DNA from: Geodermatophilus telluris
Lineage (GTDB): Bacteria; Actinomycetota; Actinomycetes; Mycobacteriales; Geodermatophilaceae
DNA: 64,000 bases
Direction of reading: 5' to 3'
Assembly (NCBI RefSeq): GCF_900102745.1
Contig: NZ_FMZF01000002.1
Span: 806,001-870,000, forward strand
The translations under genes and the position numbers were made by a program. The notes under the pieces are model-generated. The model saw only the letters and a program-made list of their open reading frames with translations, was not told where the DNA came from and ran no database searches. Shown here piece by piece: positions 16,429 to 25,094 of the stretch. Position 1 is the stretch's first letter. Each line of letters begins with the position of its first letter.

Positions 16429-17959
16429 ACCCTTGCCGCGCATCGAGCTGCTGACCGCCCTCCCGCGCCTCGGGGAGGACGACGTCCTGGCCGTGCCGGT
16501 CGGCACCGGCGGCACGCTGCCGCCCTGGCTGGAGCGGCCCGCCTTCGGCACGCTCCCGCCGGTGCCCGCGCGTCTGCTGGCCGGCGCGCTCCGCGACACC
16601 GGCAACACCGGCAGGCCCGGCGCGGTCACCAACCTCCCCGTCCCCGGCCGCCACCCGCGCAGCGTGGTCGCCGTCGGCGTGGGCGACGGGACGCTGCCGC
16701 ACCTGCGCTCCTGCGTCGCCACCGCCGTCCGCCGCGCGCAGACCCTCGCCGAGTTCGGCGCCACCCGGCTCGTGCTGCCGGTCGACGGCGCCGCCGCGCC
16801 CGCCGGCGCCGACGAGGTCCGCGCCGCCGTCGAGGCGGCGCTCCTGGCCGGCTACCGCTTCCGCGACACGTCACAGCCGCACCCGCCGCGGCTGGTCACC
16901 GTCACCGTCGTCGCCACCGACGGCGCGGACCCCGCGGTGGTCGCCGCCGCCCGCGCCGGCGAGGTCACCGGCCGGGCCGTCGCCTGGGCGCGCGACCTGG
17001 TCAACACCCCGAGCAGCACCAAGGACCCCGCCTGGCTGGCGCAGCAGGCGGTCGAGCGGCTCTCGGGGCTGCCGCACGTGACGGTCACCGTGCTCGGCCC
17101 CGAGGAGCTGCGCGCCGGCGGGTTCGGCGGGGTCCTGGCGGTCGGCGGCGGGTCGGCGTCCCCGCCACGGGTCGTCGTCGCCGCCTACGCCCCGCCCGGT
17201 GCCGGCCCGGCCCGCCCGGTGCTGGTGGGCAAGGGGATCACGTTCGACACCGGCGGCATCTCGATCAAGCCCACCGCCGGCATGCGGGAGATGAAGACCG
17301 ACATGGCCGGGGGAGCGGCGGTGCTCGCCGCGCTCGACGCCGCCGCCCGCCTGGAGCTGCCGGTGGCGGTGACCGCCGTCGTCCCGGCCGCGGAGAACGC
17401 GGTGTCGGGGTCGTCCTACCGGCCCGGCGACGTCGTCCGGCACGTCGGCGGGCGCACCACCGAGGTGCAGAACACCGACGCCGAGGGCCGCATGGTGCTC
17501 GCCGACGGCCTGGCCTGGGGCCGCCTGGAGCTCGGCGCCACCGTGCTCGTCGACGTCGCCACGCTCACCGGCGCGATGAAGGTCGCCCTCGGCACCCGGA
17601 CCGCGGGCCTGCACGCGACCACCGACGGGCTGGCCGACGCGCTGTCGACCGCGGCGCTGCACGCCGGTGAGCGGGTGTGGCGGATGCCGCTGGCCGAGGA
17701 GTACGCCGACCTGCTCGGCAGCGACGTCGCCGACGCGAACAACGCCCCCGGCAACCCCGGCGGCACCACCGCGGCGCTGTTCCTGCGCCCCTTCGCCGGC
17801 GACCTGCCGTGGGCCCACCTCGACGTCGCCGGCCCCGCGCGCGCCGCCTCCGACGACGCCGAGGTGGTCAAGGGCGGCAGCGGCTTCGGCGCGCGCACGC
17901 TGCTGCGCTGGCTCGAGGCCGGCGCGCCGCTGGACCCGCCGCCCACGGTGAGCGACTGA
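16409..17959 (+). CDS. pepA: Leucyl aminopeptidase (M17 family)
   Basis: 516-residue cytosolic di-metal aminopeptidase that clips N-terminal residues from peptides; it functions in protein turnover and glutathione-type peptide breakdown. The C-terminal catalytic domain (about 250-516) is complete: VGKGITFDTGG (metal Lys/Asp), MKTDMAGG, and the family signature NTDAEGRMVLADGL. The N-terminal domain (about 20-190) is the usual divergent regulatory lobe. ATG 16409 is the first ATG/GTG in frame, but it has no ribosome site and lies in a strong hairpin loop. The stop overlaps the next ATG by one base (TGATG). Confidence 0.93.
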   Translation: MPATGAAPLPRIELLTALPRLGEDDVLAVPVGTGGTLPPWLERPAFGTLPPVPARLLAGALRDTGNTGRPGAVTNLPVPGRHPRSVVAVGVGDGTLPHLRSCVATAVRRAQTLAEFGATRLVLPVDGAAAPAGADEVRAAVEAALLAGYRFRDTSQPHPPRLVTVTVVATDGADPAVVAAARAGEVTGRAVAWARDLVNTPSSTKDPAWLAQQAVERLSGLPHVTVTVLGPEELRAGGFGGVLAVGGGSASPPRVVVAAYAPPGAGPARPVLVGKGITFDTGGISIKPTAGMREMKTDMAGGAAVLAALDAAARLELPVAVTAVVPAAENAVSGSSYRPGDVVRHVGGRTTEVQNTDAEGRMVLADGLAWGRLELGATVLVDVATLTGAMKVALGTRTAGLHATTDGLADALSTAALHAGERVWRMPLAEEYADLLGSDVADANNAPGNPGGTTAALFLRPFAGDLPWAHLDVAGPARAASDDAEVVKGGSGFGARTLLRWLEAGAPLDPPPTVSD

Positions 17960-19410
17960 TGGACGACGACAGCGGCGTCGTCTTCCCCGCCGGCCCCGAC
18001 GACCGCCGCAGCACCGCGGCGGTGGGCCGGGCCGTGGTCGCCGACGCGCTGCGCCCGGTCGACCCGGTCGGGGCCCGCGCCGCCGAGCAGGAGACCAACT
18101 GGCGGGCGGGCTACCTCGTGCACTTCCGCCGGCTGGTCGAGGCCGGCCTGGTCTCCGCCGACGCGGCGCTGCGGATCGCCGGCGCGGGGCTCGACGCCGT
18201 GCACGCCCGGCTGCGGGTGGCCGGCGAGGACGGCGAGCAGCCGCTGCCCGCCCTGCTCACCGCGCCCGCCGCCCGGGTGCCGGCCACCCGCGAGGTGACC
18301 GGCACCGGTGAGCCCGAGCGCGAGCTCAGCCTGCCCTTCCACGGCTCCCGGCTGCGCGGGGCCGAGCTGCACCGGCGGCTGGACACCTGGGCCGAGCACG
18401 GCGTGCTGGAGCCGTCGGCCGCCGAGGCGGTGCGCACCGTCGCCGCGCACCCGGAGTGGCTGGCGCTGCCCGGCCGCACCGTCGCCGTGCTGGGCGCCGG
18501 CGCGGAGATGGGCCCGCTGACCGCGCTGCTGCGCTGGGGCGCCACGGTGGCCGGCGTCGACCTGCCCCGGCCCGACCTGTGGCGCCGGGTGCTCGACACC
18601 GCCCGCCGGGGCGCCGGCACGCTGCTCGTCCCGGCCGCCGGCGACCTCCCCGAGGGGGCCGGCGCCGACCTCGTCCGCGAGGTGCCCGCGGTCGCCGACT
18701 GGCTCGCCGGCCTGCCCGGCGAGCTCGTCCTCGGCGACTACGTCTACGCCGACGGCGCCCTCAACGTGCGCGTCTCGGCCGCCGTCGACGCGCTCACCCT
18801 GCGGCTGCAGGCGGCCCGGCCGGAGACGGCGCTGGCCTTCCTGGCCACGCCCACCGACGTCTTCGCCGTCCCGGGGGACGCGGTCGCGCAGTCGGTGCGC
18901 AACTACGCCGACCGCTCGCGCTTCGGCAAGCTGGTCGGCCGCCCGCTGCGCACCCTCTCGGCGGGCCGGCTGCTGCAGCGGGCCTACGTGCCCGGCGCCG
19001 ACCCCGGCATCAGCGACGACCTCGTCGCCCAGCAGGGACCGAACTACGCGCTGGCCAAGCGGCTGCAGCGGTGGCGGGCGGCGGTCGCCCGCCAGGCCGG
19101 GACGACGGTGTCGATGAACGTCGCGCCGCCCACCCGCACCCGGTCGGTGGTCAAGAACCGCGCGCTGGCCGCGGCCTACGCCGGGGCGCACCGCTTCGGC
19201 GTGGAGGTGTTCGAGCCGTCGACGTCGAACGTGCTCATGGCCGCGCTGCTGGTGCACGACCTGCACACCGGCGGCGGGCCGCGGCACGACCACCCGTGGC
19301 AGGACGAGGCGCACGCCGCCGTGCACGGCGGGCTGTGGCGGGCGGCCTACGCGCCGCGCAGCGCGCTGGGGCTCGCCGCGGTCCTGGGTCTGGGCGCGGC
19401 GCGCGGCTGA
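17959..19410 (+). CDS. Conserved protein of unknown function with Rossmann-like motif
   Basis: 483 residues, no recognised enzyme name. Residues about 174-195 (TVAVLGAGAEMGPLTALLRW, then GATVAGVD) form a dinucleotide-binding beta-alpha-beta unit with a GxGxxxG-like loop. Conserved blocks FLATPTDVFAVP, LSAGRLLQRAYV and VAPPTRTRSVVKNRA follow, and no transmembrane segment is clear. An NAD(P)-dependent oxidoreductase-like role is possible but unproven. It is coupled to pepA by TGATG overlap, implying one transcript. Full-length and well conserved in codon use, so a real gene. Confidence 0.82.
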   Translation: MDDDSGVVFPAGPDDRRSTAAVGRAVVADALRPVDPVGARAAEQETNWRAGYLVHFRRLVEAGLVSADAALRIAGAGLDAVHARLRVAGEDGEQPLPALLTAPAARVPATREVTGTGEPERELSLPFHGSRLRGAELHRRLDTWAEHGVLEPSAAEAVRTVAAHPEWLALPGRTVAVLGAGAEMGPLTALLRWGATVAGVDLPRPDLWRRVLDTARRGAGTLLVPAAGDLPEGAGADLVREVPAVADWLAGLPGELVLGDYVYADGALNVRVSAAVDALTLRLQAARPETALAFLATPTDVFAVPGDAVAQSVRNYADRSRFGKLVGRPLRTLSAGRLLQRAYVPGADPGISDDLVAQQGPNYALAKRLQRWRAAVARQAGTTVSMNVAPPTRTRSVVKNRALAAAYAGAHRFGVEVFEPSTSNVLMAALLVHDLHTGGGPRHDHPWQDEAHAAVHGGLWRAAYAPRSALGLAAVLGLGAARG

Positions 19411-19450
19411 GGTGCGCGGGCCGGGGCGGCCGGCGCGGCAGGATGGCCGG

Positions 19451-20074
19451 GTGCCGCCGACGTCCCGCCTCCGCCGGCTGCCACCGGTGCTCGTCGGGCT
19501 GGCCGTGCTGGCGGTCGCCCTGGTGGCGCTGGTCGCCGTGCGCGCGCCGGCCGGTGCCGAGGCGACGGGGCTCGCCGTGCCGCCGACCCCGGTGCCGCCC
19601 ACCTTCCCGACCGCCACCGGGCCGGCGCCCGGACCGACGCCGACGCCGGTGGCCCCGGTCTGCTCGCCGCAGGGGCTGTCGGTGACCGCGGGCGAGGTGG
19701 ACGCCGCCCTCGGGCACCGCGCCGTCGTCCTCACCGTCACCAACTGCGGCAGCCACCCGCGCGAGGTGACCGGCTACGCGGACGTCGCCGTGCTCGACGC
19801 CACGGGCGCGCCGATGCCGTTCACCGTCGTGCACGACTCCACCTACACGGTCCGCGACCCCGGCCCGTCGCCGCTGGTGCTGCAGCCCGGCGAGGCCGCC
19901 GTCACCGGGGTCTCCTGGTCGGCCACCGTCACCTCCGGCGGCCTCACCGAGGGCCAGGCCCTGCGGGTCGTGCCCGTCGCCGGCGACGTGGCCCAGGTGC
20001 TGCCGGTGTGGGTCGACGCCGGCACCACCGGGGAGATCGCCGTCGCCGCGTGGGCCACCGAGCTGGCGCAGTAG
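19451..20074 (+). CDS. DUF4232-like secreted or membrane-anchored protein
   Basis: 207 residues. The N-terminus has a basic start and one hydrophobic helix (VLVGLAVLAVALVALVAV), followed by a Pro/Thr-rich linker (about 45-70). A beta domain then shows the DUF4232 pattern: CSPQGLSVTAGEVDAALGHR, VVLTVTNCGSHP, and VTGYADVAVLDATG. Two Cys could form a disulfide. The domain is found in actinobacterial lipoproteins, but no lipobox Cys is present. Function unknown; location inferred as outside the membrane. GTG 19451 lies 40 nt after the preceding gene. Confidence 0.78.
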   Translation: MPPTSRLRRLPPVLVGLAVLAVALVALVAVRAPAGAEATGLAVPPTPVPPTFPTATGPAPGPTPTPVAPVCSPQGLSVTAGEVDAALGHRAVVLTVTNCGSHPREVTGYADVAVLDATGAPMPFTVVHDSTYTVRDPGPSPLVLQPGEAAVTGVSWSATVTSGGLTEGQALRVVPVAGDVAQVLPVWVDAGTTGEIAVAAWATELAQ

Positions 20075-20093
20075 GGCTCACTCGCAGAGGGGC

Positions 20094-20603
20094 TCACTCG
20101 CCGACGGCGCCGTCGATCGACTCGCGGACGAGGTCGGCGTGCCCGTTGTGCCGCGCGGTCTCCTCCAGCAGGTGCAGCAGCGCCCAGCGCAGGCTGAAGC
20201 GGTTGCCGGTGCGCAGCGGCACGGCCGACAGCGCGTCGAGGTCGCCGGCCTCCGCGACGACCTCGCGCGAGCGCCGGCAGGCCTCCTCGTAGCGGCTGCG
20301 CAGCACCTCCGGCTCCAGCGTGGCGCCGGTCTCCAGCTCCCAGTCGGGGGTGGCGTCCCAGTCGACGGCGTCCCACGGCCCGGGGATGGGCCGGCCGGCG
20401 AAGCGCTCCACCATCCACGTCTCCTCGACCAGCGCCAGGTGGTAGAGCAGCCCGCCCAGCGTCAGGGTCGACGGCGGGTGCCGGTGCGCGAGCTGCTCCT
20501 GGCTGAGTCCCTCGGTCTTCAGCAGCAGGGTCTCGCGGTGGAAGTCGAGGTAGGCGGTCAGCTGGACGAGTTCGGAGGCGGACTCCGGCGGGTCGGTACG
20601 CAC
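20094..20603 (-). CDS. DinB-family (DUF664) protein
   Basis: 169 residues forming the DinB-like four-helix bundle: LVQLTAYLDFHRETLLLKTE, GGLLYHLALVEETWMV with the first metal His, and HLLEETARHNGHADL with the second and third. The three His that bind metal in this superfamily are in place. Relatives include mycothiol- and bacillithiol-dependent transferases, so a thiol-transfer or detoxification role is plausible in an actinobacterium. GTG 20603 preferred over an upstream ATG because of residue quality. It stands alone and converges with the DUF4232 gene. Confidence 0.82.
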   Translation of the reverse strand: MRTDPPESASELVQLTAYLDFHRETLLLKTEGLSQEQLAHRHPPSTLTLGGLLYHLALVEETWMVERFAGRPIPGPWDAVDWDATPDWELETGATLEPEVLRSRYEEACRRSREVVAEAGDLDALSAVPLRTGNRFSLRWALLHLLEETARHNGHADLVRESIDGAVGE

Positions 20604-20672
20604 CGGCCGACCCTGGCACGCCTCCCACGGTCGCGGGACGTTCTCGCACCTGCCACGCAACCCGCCCTTGCG

Positions 20673-20736
20673 CCGCAGGTCGCGGGCGCTCGCCCGTCCG
20701 CCTCAGCTCGTCGCTCCTCGCGCCGCTGACCTGCGG
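20673..20736. repeat. Inverted repeat at the edge of HNH remnant 2
   Basis: CCGCAGGTC (20673-20681) pairs perfectly with GACCTGCGG (20728-20736). Between them is a smaller CGGGC/GCCCG hairpin. It lies about 40 bp before homology to the HNH family begins and may mark an insertion or deletion boundary. Confidence 0.35.
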
Positions 20737-20776
20737 GAACCGTCGTACCCGGGTCGTCGGTCCGGTTCGTGGGGGG

Positions 20777-21310
20777 CTGCGCACGCCCGAGGGTGGGTCG
20801 GCGACGCTGGCGCTCACCGAGGACGACGGCACCCTGCGGGCGACGACGCTGGACCAACTGCGCCGGCTGGCCTGCCGCGGCTGCCCGGCGCACCCGGCCG
20901 ACGGGTGCGGGTGTCCGGTGCTCGACCGCCCCGCCGCGGTCGACACCTACGAGCACTCCGCCGCCCAGGACGTCTTCGTGCACACCCGCGACCGCACCTG
21001 CCGCTTCCCCGGCTGCGGCCAGCGCGTCGGCTGGGCGGACGCCGACCACGTCATCCCGCACGCGCACGGCGGGCCCACCGACTGCGCCAACCTGTGCTGC
21101 CTGTGCCGCAGCCACCACCGGCTCCAGACCTCCGCCCCCGACTGGCGGTTCGAGATGAGCGCCGACGGAGTGCTCACCGTGACCACCCCGTCCGGCACCA
21201 CCCGGACCACCCGACCACCGGGCGTACGACCACCACCGCCACCCGAGAGCCTGCCGTCGCTGGACGGTGGACCACCCTCGGACCGAGCGGAGGACGCGCC
21301 GCCGTACTGA
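20777..21310 (+). pseudogene. 5'-truncated DUF222/HNH endonuclease remnant
   Basis: Homology to the C-terminal third of the DUF222-HNH family begins near 20777 with no start codon or ribosome site. It runs through TLDQLRRLACRGCPAHPADG and RTCRFPGCGQRVGWADADHV to NLCCLCRSHHRLQT, so the zinc Cys and HNH His residues are intact in this copy. The DUF222 part is missing. A GTG at 20918 could give a 130-residue HNH protein, but has no Shine-Dalgarno. It complements what the copy at 8684-9841 lacks; the two are separate family members, not halves of one gene. Confidence 0.75.
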
Positions 21311-21358
21311 CGGACGACCGGACCGTCGACGGCGCTGCCGCTCGGACGAGGAGGGGAC

Positions 21359-22297
21359 GTGGACGTGGGCCTGGACCGACTGGTGCGAGCGGACCTCCGC
21401 CGGCTCGTCCCCGAGTGCCGGGAGTTCTACGCCGCGCGCGGTGAGCGGCGCGGCCCCTCGTCCCTCGACGAACTGCGCGGAGCCCGTGCGGCGCAGCCCC
21501 CGGCACCGCCCGCCGACGAGGTCGTCGAGCACGTCGACGGTGCAGCCCGGCGGCGGGTCCCCGTGCGGGTCCACGTGCCGAGGGGCTCGGAGGTGCGGGG
21601 CGTCTACCTCGACATCCCCGGTGGTGGCTTCGTCCTCGGGGCGACGGCAGCCGGGGACGCCCGCAACGCGGCCCTCGCCGAGTCGCTCGGGGTGGTCGTG
21701 GTCAGCGTCGAGCACCGGCTCGCGCCGGAGCACCCCTGGTCGGCTGCGCCCGACGACTGCGAGGCCGCGGCGCTCTGGCTCCTCGACCGGGCCGGGGACC
21801 GGTTCGGCAGCACCGCGCTGGTGATCGGCGGCAGCTCGGCCGGCGCCACCCTCGCCACGACCACCCTGCTGCGCCTCCGGGACAGGGGGCACGTGGATCG
21901 TCTCGCCGGCGCCGCCCTGCAGTTCGGGGCCTACGACCTCAGCGGCCGCACCCCGGCGGGACGGCTCATCGCCGACGAGTACTTCCTCGCGGCCTACGCG
22001 GGACACGTGGCCGACCGCACGGTGCCCGACGTGTCGCCCGTCTTCGGTGACCTGCGGGGACTGCCGCCGACCCAGCTCGTCGTCGGCACGGCGGACGTCC
22101 TGCTCGAGGACAACCTGGTCATGGCGGCCCGGCTGTGCGCAGCCGGGGTGCAGGTCGACCTGCAGGTCTACCCGGAGGCGCCCCACGGGTTCACCGGACA
22201 CCCGACCCCCATGGCGAGGGCCGCGCTGGCCGACCGGGACTCCTGGCTCGTCGAGTGCCTCACCGCACGGGCAGGGGGCGGGTCCCGGCGCTCCTGA
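21359..22297 (+). CDS. Alpha/beta hydrolase (HSL-type esterase)
   Basis: 312-residue esterase/lipase of the hormone-sensitive-lipase group. The oxyanion motif appears as IPGGGFVLGA (usual HGGG), the nucleophile elbow is GGSSAGATLA, the acid lies in GTADVLLEDN, and the His in EAPHGF. A cap helix region is at about 20-60. The GGG without a leading His departs from the usual HGGG motif. GTG 21359 follows GAGGAGG. The adjacent HNH remnant and a lower apparent GC than its neighbours suggest an accessory position. Substrate unknown. Confidence 0.87.
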   Translation: MDVGLDRLVRADLRRLVPECREFYAARGERRGPSSLDELRGARAAQPPAPPADEVVEHVDGAARRRVPVRVHVPRGSEVRGVYLDIPGGGFVLGATAAGDARNAALAESLGVVVVSVEHRLAPEHPWSAAPDDCEAAALWLLDRAGDRFGSTALVIGGSSAGATLATTTLLRLRDRGHVDRLAGAALQFGAYDLSGRTPAGRLIADEYFLAAYAGHVADRTVPDVSPVFGDLRGLPPTQLVVGTADVLLEDNLVMAARLCAAGVQVDLQVYPEAPHGFTGHPTPMARAALADRDSWLVECLTARAGGGSRRS

Positions 22298-22313
22298 TCG
22301 GGGACCGCGGTCC

Positions 22314-23816
22314 TCAGGCCGGGCCGACGAGGCCCGCGACGATCTCGGCCGACAGGACGACCAGCGGCAGCCCGCCGCCGGGGTGCGACGAGCCGCCGAC
22401 CAGGTACAGCCCGCGCACCGGCGCGGCGTTGCCCGGCCGCAGGAAGGCCGCGCGGGCGCCGTTGCTCGAGGTGCCGTAGATCGAGCCCCCGACGCTGCCG
22501 GTCTCCCGCGCGAGGTCGGCCGGCGTGCGGGTGACGCACCAGCGCACGCGGTCGCGGACGTCGAGCCCGCGTTCGGCCATCACCTCCAGCACCCGGGTGG
22601 CGTAGCGGTCGGCCAGGCCGGGGGTGTCCCAGTCGACGCCGCCGTCGGGGTCCTGCCGCGGCGCGTTGACCAGCACGAACCACGACTCGCTGTCGTCGTC
22701 GGGCCGGGTCACCGCGTCGTCGGGGGCACTCACGTAGACCGTCGGGTCGGGCACCGGGCGCGGTACGCCGCGGTGCCGGCCGGTGCCGAAGACGGCGTCG
22801 AACTCGGCGTCGTAGTCCTCCGGGAACAGGACGGTGTGGTGCGCCAGCCCCGGCGTCCGCCCGCGCAGCGCCAGCAGCAGCACGAAGCCCGACAGCGACG
22901 GCGTCGCCCGGGTCAGTCCCCGCCGCACCGCCCGCGTCCGCCGCGACGGCGGCAGCAGCCCGGCGTACAGCGCGGTGGCGTCGGCGCCGGAGACGACGAC
23001 GTCGGCGGTCATCTCCCCGCCGTCGGCGAGCTCGACCGCCGACACCCGCCCGCCGTCGCGCAGCACCCGCCGCACCGGGGTGCCGGTGCGGATCTCCGCG
23101 CCCCGCTCGCGCGCCCGCTCGGCCACCGCCTCCGCCAGCCGGTGCAGCCCGCCGCGCACGTACCAGGAGCCGAACGCCTGCTCGACGTAGGGCACGGTGG
23201 CCAGCACCGCCGGCGCCCGCCGGGGGTCGGACCCGGAGTAGGTGGCGTACCGGTCGAGCAGCACCCGCAGCCGCGGGTCCCGCAGGTAGCGGGCACCCAG
23301 GCCGCGCAGCGTCTGCCAGGGCGCCACCGTGCCGACGTCGACGGGGTCGCGGGCCAGCCGCGCGAGGGTGGCCGCCCCGCGCAGCGGCGAGCGCAGGAAG
23401 GGCTGCTCGGTGATCGCCCACATCGCCTCGGCGCGGTCGAGCAGCGCCCGCCACTGCGCGCCGGCCCCCTCGCCCAGCGCGGCGTCGAGCGCCGCGGGCA
23501 CCGCGTCGAGGTGCCCGGGCACGGCCAGCCGGGTGCCGTCGCCGAACCGGTAGCCGACGGCGGGGTCGAGGCGCTCGAGGTCGACGGCGTCCTCCAGCGG
23601 GCCGCCGGTCGCGTCGAACAGGTCGCGGTGCACCTGGGGGAGGGTGACCAGGCTCGGGCCGGTGTCGAACGCGTGGCCGTCGCGGGTGTACCAGCCGAGT
23701 TTGCCGCCGACGGCGTCGGACTGCTCCAGCACGGTGACCCGGTGCCCGAGTGCCGACAGCCGCGCGGCCGCCGCGAGGCCGCCGAGTCCTGCGCCGACCA
23801 CCACGACCCGCGCCAC
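22314..23816 (-). CDS. Phytoene-desaturase-like (CrtI-type) FAD oxidoreductase
   Basis: 500 residues. The N-terminal FAD motif is VVVVGAGLGGLAAAARLSAL, followed by the GGKLGWY and FDTGPSLVTLP segments and the C-terminal GGSSHPGGGLPLV, which define carotenoid desaturase/oxidase relatives. Other crt genes are absent nearby, so the exact step (desaturase, ketolase-type or isomerase) cannot be fixed. The start was set at GTG 23816, because TACCGT lies 7 nt upstream (leaderless) and the protein then begins MARVVVVGAG as in relatives. An upstream GTG at 23825 would put the -10 box against the codon. Confidence 0.85.
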   Translation of the reverse strand: MARVVVVGAGLGGLAAAARLSALGHRVTVLEQSDAVGGKLGWYTRDGHAFDTGPSLVTLPQVHRDLFDATGGPLEDAVDLERLDPAVGYRFGDGTRLAVPGHLDAVPAALDAALGEGAGAQWRALLDRAEAMWAITEQPFLRSPLRGAATLARLARDPVDVGTVAPWQTLRGLGARYLRDPRLRVLLDRYATYSGSDPRRAPAVLATVPYVEQAFGSWYVRGGLHRLAEAVAERARERGAEIRTGTPVRRVLRDGGRVSAVELADGGEMTADVVVSGADATALYAGLLPPSRRTRAVRRGLTRATPSLSGFVLLLALRGRTPGLAHHTVLFPEDYDAEFDAVFGTGRHRGVPRPVPDPTVYVSAPDDAVTRPDDDSESWFVLVNAPRQDPDGGVDWDTPGLADRYATRVLEVMAERGLDVRDRVRWCVTRTPADLARETGSVGGSIYGTSSNGARAAFLRPGNAAPVRGLYLVGGSSHPGGGLPLVVLSAEIVAGLVGPA

Positions 23817-23823
23817 GCCCCCC

Positions 23824-23829
23824 ACGGTA
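23824..23829 (-). promoter_or_regulatory. Leaderless -10 box of the CrtI-like gene
   Basis: Minus-strand TACCGT (23829-23824) with 7 nt to the GTG at 23816. It decides the start choice. Confidence 0.5.
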
Positions 23830-23932
23830 GTGCCCAGGTCAGGGCCACGACCGGGTGACGGCCGACTGGCGGGACCCCTGCGTCCGGCTCACGATCACCC
23901 CACGAGCGGCGCCGCGGGCGGGAGGAGGCGGC

Positions 23933-24316
23933 ATGCGCGTCGGAACGGCAGCGGCCGTCCTCGCGGCCGCCGTCCTGCTGCTCACCGGGTGCTCCGACGT
24001 CCACCTGCCCGCGGTCGAGGAGGTGGCCGGGGACTTCGCCGCCGGTGACCCGGCCGTGCGCTGTCAGCTCCTCACCCGGGCCGCCGTCGAGAGCCTCGAG
24101 CACGAGGAGCCGGCCGGCTGCGCCACGGCGCTGCAGGACCTGCAGCTGGGGACCGGCGGGGTCGAGTCCGCCCAGGTGTGGGGCACCGAGGCCCAGGTGC
24201 GGCTCACCGACGACACGCTCTTCCTCACCGCGACGACCGACGGCTGGCGGGTCGCCGCGGCCGGCTGCGCGCACTCGGACGAGGACCGCTACGACTGCCT
24301 GGTGGAGGGCTCGTGA
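23933..24316 (+). CDS. Small lipoprotein
   Basis: 127 residues. The signal peptide RVGTAAAVLAAAVLLLTGC ends in a lipobox with Cys20, so the mature protein should be lipid-anchored outside the membrane. The body has four more Cys (RCQLL, AGCATA, AAGCAHS, DCLVEG), which may form two disulfides. No family recognised. ATG 23933 follows GGAGGAGG. The stop overlaps the start of the 30-residue membrane peptide by GTGA, so it is the first gene of a three-gene translationally coupled cassette. Confidence 0.82.
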   Translation: MRVGTAAAVLAAAVLLLTGCSDVHLPAVEEVAGDFAAGDPAVRCQLLTRAAVESLEHEEPAGCATALQDLQLGTGGVESAQVWGTEAQVRLTDDTLFLTATTDGWRVAAAGCAHSDEDRYDCLVEGS

Positions 24317-24405
24317 ACTCCGTCCGCGCCGTCTTCCTGGCCTACCTGCTGACCGTGCTCGGCGGTGTCGCCTACTGCGTCGTGCTGGCGTTGCTGGGGC
24401 GGTGA
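24313..24405 (+). CDS. 30-residue single-pass membrane micro-protein
   Basis: Short ORF between the lipoprotein and the DUF6766 gene, overlapping both by 4 bp (GTGA at each junction). The peptide is essentially one membrane helix: FLAYLLTVLGGVAYCVVLAL with an N-terminal Arg and a C-terminal Arg. Double coupling and codon use argue that it is translated. No family known. It may help assemble the neighbouring membrane protein (inference). Confidence 0.65.
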   Translation: MNSVRAVFLAYLLTVLGGVAYCVVLALLGR

Positions 24406-25085
24406 GACCGGTGCTCCGCCGCGTCGCGGACAACGGGCTGAGCCTGGCCTTCGGGGCGCTGTTCCTCGTCACGCTGGTCGGGCAGGCGGTGGCCGGGGCG
24501 GCGGAGGAGAGCGAGCAGCGTCTCGACCAGGGGCTGGACCCGGTCCCGCTCCTCGACTACGTGACCTCGTCGTCGTTCGCCGTCGACGTCATGGAGAACT
24601 GGCAGTCGGAGTACCTGCAGTTCTTCCTCTACGTCCTCGCGACCGTGTGGCTGGTGCAGCGCGGCTCGGCGGAGTCCGAGGAGCCGGACCAGACGGGCAC
24701 GGAGTCCGACGAGGACCAGCGGATGGGTGCCTCCGCCCGGGGCGACTCGCCGCCGTGGGTGCGTGCCGGTGGCTGGCGGGCAGCGCTGTTCTCCCGGTCC
24801 CTGGGGCTGCTGATGGGCGGACTGTTCCTGCTCACCTGGGTCGCGACGTCGGTGGCCGGGTGGACGGCGTACAACAGCGAGCAGCTGCAGTCGCACGCCG
24901 ACCCGGTCAGCTGGGCCGGCTACCTGGCCCGCGCCGACTTCTGGAGCCGCAGCTTCCAGAACTGGCAGTCGGAGATGCTCGCCGTCGGCTCCATGGCGGT
25001 GTTCGCCGTCTACCTGCGCCAACGGGGGTCGCCGGAGTCCAAGCCGGTCGGCGCGCCACACGGGGACACCGGCGAGACCGGGTGA
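24402..25085 (+). CDS. DUF6766-like membrane protein with internal duplication
   Basis: 227 residues, four hydrophobic helices in two similar halves. Each half has a helix, then an acidic amphipathic stretch, a conserved NWQSE motif (66-70 and 187-191), a second helix and an RGS-x-ES exit (LVQRGSAESEE and LRQRGSPESKP). The halves are joined by an acidic, Asp/Glu-rich loop. Function unknown. GTG 24402 overlaps the micro-protein stop; a second GTG at 24411 is possible. Likely acts at the membrane with the upstream lipoprotein and micro-protein. Confidence 0.78.
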   Translation: MRPVLRRVADNGLSLAFGALFLVTLVGQAVAGAAEESEQRLDQGLDPVPLLDYVTSSSFAVDVMENWQSEYLQFFLYVLATVWLVQRGSAESEEPDQTGTESDEDQRMGASARGDSPPWVRAGGWRAALFSRSLGLLMGGLFLLTWVATSVAGWTAYNSEQLQSHADPVSWAGYLARADFWSRSFQNWQSEMLAVGSMAVFAVYLRQRGSPESKPVGAPHGDTGETG

Positions 25086-25094
25086 GGTCCTCTC

